This document shows, in pieces, positions 57,542-64,000 of a DNA stretch of 64,000 bases. The stretch comes from DASVXQ01 sp040414855. GTDB taxonomy: Bacteria; Actinomycetota; CALGFH01. Location: contig JBEDUQ010000038.1 in assembly GCA_040414855.1 (NCBI GenBank), positions 77,276 to 141,275 on the forward strand. The letters run 5' to 3'. Under the pieces are notes generated by a model, which ran no database searches, was not told where the DNA came from, and saw nothing but the letters and a program-made list of their open reading frames with translations. How positions within the stretch are numbered: the first letter of the stretch is position 1; each line of letters starts with the position of its first letter. The position numbers and the translations under genes were made by a program.

Positions 57542-58687
57542 TTACGCCGGCTGGTCCCGCTCGAGCCGCTCCACCACCCAGTCGATGGCGCCGGTCAGCC
57601 GCTCGAGGTCGTCCGGCTCGATCGCCGGGAACAGAGCGAGCCGCAGCTGGTTGCGCCCGAGCTTGCGGTACGACTCGGTGTCGACCACGCCGTTGGCGCG
57701 CAGCGCCTTCGAGACGAGCGCGGCGTCGACCCTCGGGTCGAGGTCGATGGTCGCGACCGTGTGGCTGCGCTCGGCCGGGTCGGTGACGAACGGGGCGGCG
57801 TAGTCGCTGTCGGCCGCCCAGCCGTAGACCACGGCGGCGGAGGCGTCACAGCGCTTGACCGCCCAGTCCAGGCCGCCCATGGCGTTCATCCACTCGAGCT
57901 GGTTGACCATCAGGAACAGGGTCGCCAGCGCGGGTGTGTTCCAGGTCTGGTCGACGCGGGAGTTCTCGACCGCGACCTGGAGGCTCAGCGACGACGGGAT
58001 CCAGCGCCCGCCGGCGATCGCCTCGGCCCGTGCCAGCGCCGCCGGCGACAGCAGCGCGACCCAGATGCCCGCGTCCGACCCGAGGCACTTCTGCGGCGAG
58101 AAGTAGTAGGCGTCGAACTCCGCCGGGTCGACCGGCAGGCCGCCGGCCCCTGAGGTGCCGTCCACCACGACCAGGCCGCCGGCCCCGGCGGGGCGGCGCA
58201 CCGGCATCGAGACGCCGGTGGAGGTCTCGTTGTGGGGGAGCGCGTAGAGGTCGACCGCCGGGTTGGGCCGCGGCTCGGGGTGGGTGCCGTACGGGCTGGA
58301 GATGACCTCGGGCTCGGCCAGGTGCGGCGCCCTGGCGGCGGCGGCGAACTTGGAGGAGAACTCGCCGAACGAGAGGTGCTGGCTGCGCCGCTCGATCAGC
58401 GAGAACACCGCCACGTCCCAGAAGACGCTGGCGCCGCCGTTGCCGAGCGCCACCTGGTAGTCATCTGGCAGCGAGAACAGCGCCCGCATGCCGTCGCGCA
58501 GGCGGCGCACCACCGACCGGACGCCGGGCTGCCGGTGGCTGGTGCCGAGGTAGGCCGGAGCCGCCTCGGCCAGCGCGGCGACCGCCTCCGGCCGCACCTT
58601 GGATGGGCCGGAGCCGAAGCGCCCGTCGCTCGGGCGCAGGTGCTCGGGGAGCGTAATCGGGGGGAGCGGTGGCTTGATCTGTGCCAC
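57542..58687 (-). CDS. serC: Phosphoserine aminotransferase (actinobacterial type)
   Basis: SerC makes phosphoserine from phosphohydroxypyruvate. The 381-residue class V PLP enzyme has RFGSGPSKVRPEAVAALAE, YLGTSHRQPGVRSVVRRLRD, the PLP lysine in YYFSPQKCLGSDAGIW and HNETSTGVSMPV, as in the mycobacterial enzyme. The GTG at 58685-58687 has ggag upstream. It is divergent from the aspartate aminotransferase gene with only 42 bases between starts, so promoters must overlap. Confidence 0.94.
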   Translation of the reverse strand: MAQIKPPLPPITLPEHLRPSDGRFGSGPSKVRPEAVAALAEAAPAYLGTSHRQPGVRSVVRRLRDGMRALFSLPDDYQVALGNGGASVFWDVAVFSLIERRSQHLSFGEFSSKFAAAARAPHLAEPEVISSPYGTHPEPRPNPAVDLYALPHNETSTGVSMPVRRPAGAGGLVVVDGTSGAGGLPVDPAEFDAYYFSPQKCLGSDAGIWVALLSPAALARAEAIAGGRWIPSSLSLQVAVENSRVDQTWNTPALATLFLMVNQLEWMNAMGGLDWAVKRCDASAAVVYGWAADSDYAAPFVTDPAERSHTVATIDLDPRVDAALVSKALRANGVVDTESYRKLGRNQLRLALFPAIEPDDLERLTGAIDWVVERLERDQPA

Positions 58688-58729
58688 GATGTCGGTACTC
58701 CACTTCCTAGTCAGGGGACACGCGCGTTC

Positions 58730-59986
<1,257 letters not shown>

Positions 59987-59989
59987 GGC

Positions 59990-60940
59990 CTATCCAGGCT
60001 CCGCGGGTGGTCCCTGGGGCTCCGCGGGCGGCCCCTGGGGTTCCGAGGGTGGCCCCTGGGGTTCCGAGGGTGGCCCCTGGGGCAGCTCGACGACCAGCTC
60101 GATCCGCTCCAGGCCCTCGCCGGGCTCCAGGGCCAAGGTCAGGGTGGCGGCCTCGGGTGGTGGCGAGGGCGTGAAGGCGACCTGGCCGACCAGGAAGCGG
60201 CTCGGCCCGCCGGTGCCCTTGCCGAGCCGCGCGTACTCGGTGCCGAGGTCGTCGGACAGCGTCCAGTCGGTGTAGTCGCCTACCAGCCTCGGCGGGTCCT
60301 CCTCGGTCGCGAAGACGGCCACCCGCAGGTCGAGCACGCCCGCCCAGATCTCCAGCGAGAGCAGCCCCAGCCGCCAGCCGTCCTCGACGTCCAGCTCGCG
60401 GACGATCGGGACGACCCTTTGGAGCCGCGGCGTCCCGCCCTGCCATGCTTCGATCGGCCTCGGCGTGACCCGAGCGGTGGCCAGCCGCTCCCCCATCTCG
60501 ACGTGCATGGCCGTCCCCGCGACCACACGTCCACGGAGTGTCTTGAGGTCGGCGCCGGCGCGCAGCAGCATCTCGGCCCCCTTGCTCTTGCCCTCCCGGG
60601 CGACTCCCAACAGGACGTGCTCGGTGCCGATGTAGTTGTGCCCAAGCTGGAGCGCCTCGCGGAGGCTCAGCTCCAGCGCCTTCTTGGCCTCGGGCGTGAA
60701 CGGGATGTGCGGGCGCTCGTCGTCCTGGGTCCCGCGCCCGAGCTCGCGCTCGAGCTCCTCGGTCATCCGTTCGGCGGTGAGCCCGAACGACGCCAGCACC
60801 TCGCTGGCGAGGCCCCGCTCCGCCCGAGCCAGACCGGTCAGGATGTGCTCGGTGCCGATGAAGTCGTGTCCCAGGACGCGCGCCGCTTCCGCCGCCAGGA
60901 CGATGGCCCGGCGCGCCTGGTCCGTGAATCGCTCGAACAT
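59990..60940 (-). CDS. Clp N-domain-only protein with a C-terminal GPP repeat tail
   Basis: Residues 1-150 contain two Clp-N repeats (MFERFTDQARRAIVLAAEAA, GTEHILTGLARAERG; then FTPEAKKALELSLREALQLG, GTEHVLLGVAREGKSKGAEM), the substrate/adaptor-binding part of ClpC, but no AAA+ domain follows. The second half is a beta-rich region of unknown family, then a tail of four PQGPPSE-like units. ClpC-like N-domain proteins may act as adaptors or decoys. The ATG at 60938-60940 follows a ggggg site. The 21-bp tail repeats lie at about 59998-60080. Confidence 0.85.
   Translation of the reverse strand: MFERFTDQARRAIVLAAEAARVLGHDFIGTEHILTGLARAERGLASEVLASFGLTAERMTEELERELGRGTQDDERPHIPFTPEAKKALELSLREALQLGHNYIGTEHVLLGVAREGKSKGAEMLLRAGADLKTLRGRVVAGTAMHVEMGERLATARVTPRPIEAWQGGTPRLQRVVPIVRELDVEDGWRLGLLSLEIWAGVLDLRVAVFATEEDPPRLVGDYTDWTLSDDLGTEYARLGKGTGGPSRFLVGQVAFTPSPPPEAATLTLALEPGEGLERIELVVELPQGPPSEPQGPPSEPQGPPAEPQGPPAEPG
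59998..60080 (-). repeat. 21-bp repeat in the tail of the Clp-N gene (4 copies)
   Basis: Units of the form tggccctggggttccgagg encode PQGPPSE/PQGPPAE four times just before the stop. As in eccC and rpsB the repetition is at the very 3' end of the gene and in frame. Confidence 0.85.
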
Positions 60941-61013
60941 GATCAAACCCCCACAGCCGGTCCGACCATGATGCGCGCATCGGCCCGGTGCGTCGAGGCC
61001 GCGTCGAGGCTGC

Positions 61014-62111
61014 TCAGCCCTTCTTTCGGGCGTGGCGCTCGATGGCGAGGTCGACCAGCCGGGCGATCAGCTCGGGGTAGGGCACGCCGGTCGCGCCCCA
61101 GAGCATCGGGAACATGCTCTTGGGCGTGAAGCCCGGGATGGTGTTGACCTCGTTGACCAGGATCTCGCCGGTCGCCTCGACGTAGAAGAAGTCGACCCGC
61201 GCGAAGCCCTCGCAGTCGAGCGCCTGGAACGCGGCGATCGCGGCCTGGCGGACCCGCTCGGCCAGCGTGCCAGAGACTGGCGCCGGGATCACCAGCTTGG
61301 AGGACTCGTCGAGGTACTTGGCCTCGAAGTCGTAGAACTCGTGACCGGGGACGACCTCGCCGACCACGCTGGCCTCGGGCGTCCGGTTGCCGAGCACACC
61401 GACCTCCAGCTCCCGCGCGACCACGCCCTGCTCGACCAGCACCTTGTCGTCGTGGGAGAAGGCGGTGGCCAGCGCGGCGGGCAGCTCGTCCTGGAGCTTG
61501 ACCTTGGTGATGCCGATCGAGGAGCCGAGCCGCGCCGGCTTGGTGAAGACCGGGTACCGGAGGCGCTCGGCGACCTGGCGGGTCACCGCCTCGGGGTCCG
61601 CCTCCCACTGGTGCTCCCGGACCACCAGGTACGGAGCCTGGGCGATCCCGGCCCCGGCGAGCACGACCTTGGCCATAGGCTTGTCCATGGCCAGCGCGGA
61701 CGCCAGCACGCCGGAGCCGACGTAGGGCAGGTCGGCCAGCTCGAAGAGTCCCTGGACGGTGCCGTCCTCGCCATAGGGGCCATGCAGGATCGGCAGCACC
61801 ACGTCGATGCCGCCGAGCTGCTCGCCGCCCGCGGCGGTCAGCGCTCCGGTGCGCTGCTCGGGGCGCAGCGCGACGCTGGTGCCGGCCGCCTCGACCTCGG
61901 GCAGGCCACCCTCCGGCGCGGTCAGCTCCATCGGCGAGGTCCGCGGCAGCATCCAGGCGCCGTCGCGGGTGATCCCGATCGGGACCACCTCGAACCGCTC
62001 GGGGTCGAGCGCCTCGATCACCGAGCGGGCCGAGACCACCGAGACCGCGTGCTCGGCGGAGCGGCCTCCGTACAGCAGGGCGAGCCGGATCTTGGGCCGG
62101 GCCATGGTCAC
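61014..62111 (-). CDS. ddl: D-alanine-D-alanine ligase
   Basis: Ddl makes D-Ala-D-Ala for peptidoglycan. The 365-residue ATP-grasp protein has LLYGGRSAEHAVSVVSARSV, LHGPYGEDGTVQGLFELADL, KPARLGSSIGITKV and VNEVNTIPGFTPKSMFPMLW. The GTG start overlaps the upstream gene's stop as GTGA. Motifs are of the D-Ala-D-Ala, not D-lactate, kind as far as can be judged (Tyr in the omega-loop region HEFYDFEAKYLD). Confidence 0.95.
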   Translation of the reverse strand: MTMARPKIRLALLYGGRSAEHAVSVVSARSVIEALDPERFEVVPIGITRDGAWMLPRTSPMELTAPEGGLPEVEAAGTSVALRPEQRTGALTAAGGEQLGGIDVVLPILHGPYGEDGTVQGLFELADLPYVGSGVLASALAMDKPMAKVVLAGAGIAQAPYLVVREHQWEADPEAVTRQVAERLRYPVFTKPARLGSSIGITKVKLQDELPAALATAFSHDDKVLVEQGVVARELEVGVLGNRTPEASVVGEVVPGHEFYDFEAKYLDESSKLVIPAPVSGTLAERVRQAAIAAFQALDCEGFARVDFFYVEATGEILVNEVNTIPGFTPKSMFPMLWGATGVPYPELIARLVDLAIERHARKKG

Positions 62112-63280
62112 GCCACCTCCAGCGCGGCGGCGATGTCCTCGCGAAGGTCGTCGGCGTCTTCGAGGCCGACGGACATGCGCACCATCCCCTCGCCGATGCC
62201 GGCCTCGGCCAGCGCGGCGGCGTCGAGCTGGCGGTGGGTCGTGGACGCGGGGTGCGCCACCAGCGTCTCGGTGCCGCCGAGCGAGGGGGCGAGGGTGGCG
62301 ACCCGGGTGGACTCGATGAAGCGCCTGCCGGCGGCGCGGCCGCCGCGGAGGTCGAACGAGAGCATGCCGCCGAAGCCGTCCAGCACCCGCTTGGCGACGG
62401 CGTGGGTAGGGTGCTCGGGGAGCCCCGGCCAGTAGACCCGCTCGACCTTGGGGTGGCCGGCGAGCAGCTCGGCCACGGCGGCGGCGTTGGCGACGTGCCG
62501 CTCCATCCGGATCGGCAGGGTCTTGAGCCCGCGCAGCAGCAGCCAGGCGGCGAACGGGTCGATCGACGCGCCGATGTCGAGCATGGTCTTCCAGGAGCTC
62601 CGGTGCAGCTCCTTGTCGGCGAACACGGCCAGCCCAGCGACCACGTCGGCGTGGCCGCCGATGTACTTGGTCGCCGAGTGGAGCACCACGCTGGCGCCGT
62701 GCTCGATCGGACGGCAGAAGAAGGGGGTGGCGATGGTGTTGTCCACCACCAGCGGCACCCCGGCCCCACGGGCGACTTCGGCCATGGCCGGCAGGTCGGC
62801 GACCGTCATGGTCGGGTTGGCGATGGTCTCGACGTAGAGCGCCCTGGTCTCGGGACGCATCGCCTCCTTGACGGCGATCGGGTCGGTGGCGTCGACGAAG
62901 CTGGTCTCGATGCCGAAGCGGCTGGCGACGGCGGTGGCGAGCGAGAAGGTCCCGCCATAGACGTCCCGCTGGAGCAACAGGTGGTCGCCGCCGGCCGCGA
63001 GCCCGAGCAGGACCGAGGCGATCGCGCCCATGCCGGAGGCGGCGGCCATCGCCTCGGACCCGCCCTCCAGGTCGGCCATCAGGCCCTCGAGCGCGGCCGT
63101 GGTCGGGTTCCCGTAGCGGCTGTAGGCGTAGCCCTCGCGCGGGTCGTGCAGTGCCGCGGCGAAGCGCTCCGCGTCGTCGAACGCGAAGCTCGAGGACTGC
63201 CAGATCGGGGTCGTCAGCGGCCGCTCGGACGGCGCTGGCAGCTCGACCCCGTGAATCGCCCGCGTGCCAAACCGTGCCAT
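62108..63280 (-). CDS. Cys/Met-metabolism PLP enzyme (cystathionine gamma-synthase or gamma-lyase type)
   Basis: The 390-residue protein has YSRYGNPTTAALEGLMADLE, the PLP lysine in VLHSATKYIGGHADVVAG and SLGGTETLVAHPASTTHRQL. These define the trans-sulfuration family, whose members (cystathionine gamma-synthase, gamma-lyase, methionine gamma-lyase, O-acylhomoserine sulfhydrylase) cannot be told apart safely by eye. Placed with ddl in a coupled pair (GTGA overlap). Confidence 0.9.
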   Translation of the reverse strand: MARFGTRAIHGVELPAPSERPLTTPIWQSSSFAFDDAERFAAALHDPREGYAYSRYGNPTTAALEGLMADLEGGSEAMAAASGMGAIASVLLGLAAGGDHLLLQRDVYGGTFSLATAVASRFGIETSFVDATDPIAVKEAMRPETRALYVETIANPTMTVADLPAMAEVARGAGVPLVVDNTIATPFFCRPIEHGASVVLHSATKYIGGHADVVAGLAVFADKELHRSSWKTMLDIGASIDPFAAWLLLRGLKTLPIRMERHVANAAAVAELLAGHPKVERVYWPGLPEHPTHAVAKRVLDGFGGMLSFDLRGGRAAGRRFIESTRVATLAPSLGGTETLVAHPASTTHRQLDAAALAEAGIGEGMVRMSVGLEDADDLREDIAAALEVA

Positions 63281-63316
63281 CGCGTGCTCCTTTCGCGGCG
63301 GAGCCCTCGGGGTGGC

Positions 63317-64000
63317 TCAGCCTTCAGCGTCCGGCAGCCTACCAGGGTCGCCCCCCTCGTCACGGGGACGTCTGGGGGCCTCTTCCGGGCTGTCGTCCGC
63401 CTCGGCGCCAATGCCGGAGCCAATCGCGCCGGACTCGCCTTCCCCGGCCTCGGGGCCTGTCTCCTGGGCGGTCTCCTGGCCGGTCTCCTGGCTTGGCTCC
63501 GGGCCTGTGTCTTGGCCTGGCTCCGGGGTCGTCGACTCGGTCTGCTCGGCGATCCCGTCGGGGCCCAGATCGACCGGCTCGCCGGCCTCGGGCGCGGCCT
63601 TGGCGCCCTGGCGGCGCCGGACCGCCTCGGTCGCGCGGGCCAGCACGCGGGCCCGGAAGCGGTTGCCCTGGGCGCGGCCGCGCACGCCCCGCACCGTGTA
63701 GCCGCGTCCGGTCCTGGCCACCAGCCGGGTGCGGTTGCGGCTCACCTCGACCGCGGAGAGCTGGTCGTAGGTGAGGCGGCGGGCTCCCCGGATCCCGTGG
63801 AGCACGACCGCCTGGTCGTCGAGCTCGGCGGCGAGCACGCGGGCGCGGAGCAGCGACAGCGCCAGGCTGTAGCCCGCCAGCACCGCCCAGAGCGCCGCCG
63901 CGGCCGCGAACGAGTTGGCCACCGGCTGGTTCGAGTCGGCGAACAGCAGCGAGACAGCCAGGAACACGGCCGCGAGCGCCAGCTCGATCAAGCCGCTGAC
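63317..64000 (-). CDS. PH-domain-like membrane protein with repetitive acidic tail (5' end may be outside)
   Basis: Two hydrophobic helices at the N-terminus (LALAAVFLAVSLLFADS; AAAALWAVLAGYSLALSLL) are followed by a small beta domain (VLHGIRGARRLTYDQLSAV, LVARTGRGYTVRGVRG) of the bacterial PH type, then a tail of Glu/Thr/Gly/Pro units (TGPEPSQETGQETAQETGPE). A TTG at 63989-63991 could start it, but the frame is open to the window edge, so the start is unknown. Function unknown. Confidence 0.7.
   Translation of the reverse strand, partial: VSGLIELALAAVFLAVSLLFADSNQPVANSFAAAAALWAVLAGYSLALSLLRARVLAAELDDQAVVLHGIRGARRLTYDQLSAVEVSRNRTRLVARTGRGYTVRGVRGRAQGNRFRARVLARATEAVRRRQGAKAAPEAGEPVDLGPDGIAEQTESTTPEPGQDTGPEPSQETGQETAQETGPEAGEGESGAIGSGIGAEADDSPEEAPRRPRDEGGDPGRLPDAEG

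Overview
The window is about 64 kb of very GC-rich, densely coded, mostly minus-strand DNA. It carries marker genes typical of Actinomycetota: a WhiG-type sigma factor beside an M23 peptidase and rpsB, a DUF2469 gene next to rnhB, a stand-alone Lrp/AsnC effector domain, a DUF4081-type GNAT next to ispG, an EccC-type ATPase, an actinobacterial-type serC, and frequent GTG/TTG starts. Its unusual insertions and lack of a close match to any model gene content suggest a less-studied, possibly deep-branching actinobacterium. This assignment rests on gene order and family, not on a phylogeny.

Layout. 1-223 is the start of rimP with a structured leader. 565-5348 is an insertion made of a ubiquitin-like (EccD N-terminal type) gene and a full-length three-ATPase EccC with a collagen-like linker; no other type VII secretion gene is visible. 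5512-15710 is the classic run (read right to left) rpsB, tsf, pyrH, frr, cdsA, rlmN, dxr, rseP, ispG, GNAT, many joined by 4-base ATGA overlaps. 15986-22407 holds a degenerate M23 peptidase, whiG, xerC, dprA, comM and yraN. 22525-30024 holds an LCP cell-wall ligase, a 40-residue membrane protein, DUF2469, rnhB, lepB, rplS, trmD, rimM, khpA, rpsP and ffh. 30184-33596, on the plus strand, holds a GAF-GAF histidine kinase and an aldo/keto reductase. 33602-45086 holds ftsY, smc, a low-GC island with one orphan gene, acyP, an L,D-transpeptidase lipoprotein, two Fpg-family glycosylases, rnc, rpmF, a DUF177 gene, coaD and rsmD. 45198-49219 holds two TrmB-like regulators and recG. 49396-50394 holds rpmB and a hypothetical gene (plus). 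50445-56847 holds a Nudix gene, thiD, an aldehyde dehydrogenase, thiL, pckA and a phosphoribosyltransferase. 57235-64000 holds an Lrp effector-domain protein, serC, an aspartate aminotransferase, a Clp-N-only protein, ddl, a Cys/Met-metabolism PLP enzyme and a PH-like membrane protein.

How the genes work together. Most encode translation (S2, S16, L19, L28, L32, EF-Ts, RRF, RimP/RimM/TrmD/RlmN/RsmD), protein export (Ffh, FtsY, LepB, RseP), envelope precursors (MEP isoprenoid enzymes IspG and Dxr, CdsA, Ddl, LCP, L,D-transpeptidase) and genome maintenance (SMC, RecG, RnhB, Fpg, XerC, DprA, ComM). Several promoters fit TTGnCn-N17-TAnnnT.

The most interesting points: (i) the orphan EccC/ubiquitin-like pair; (ii) a recurring pattern in which the 3' ends of genes, stop codon included, have been tandemly copied (ubiquitin-like gene, dprA, trmD), with in-frame tail repeats in eccC, rpsB and the Clp-N gene; (iii) three perfect DnaA boxes with a shared flank, all in intergenic DNA; (iv) a low-GC one-gene island with its own promoter and tandem terminators; (v) regulatory repeats upstream of the second TrmB-like gene and of the aldehyde dehydrogenase; (vi) thiL apparently starting at AUC.
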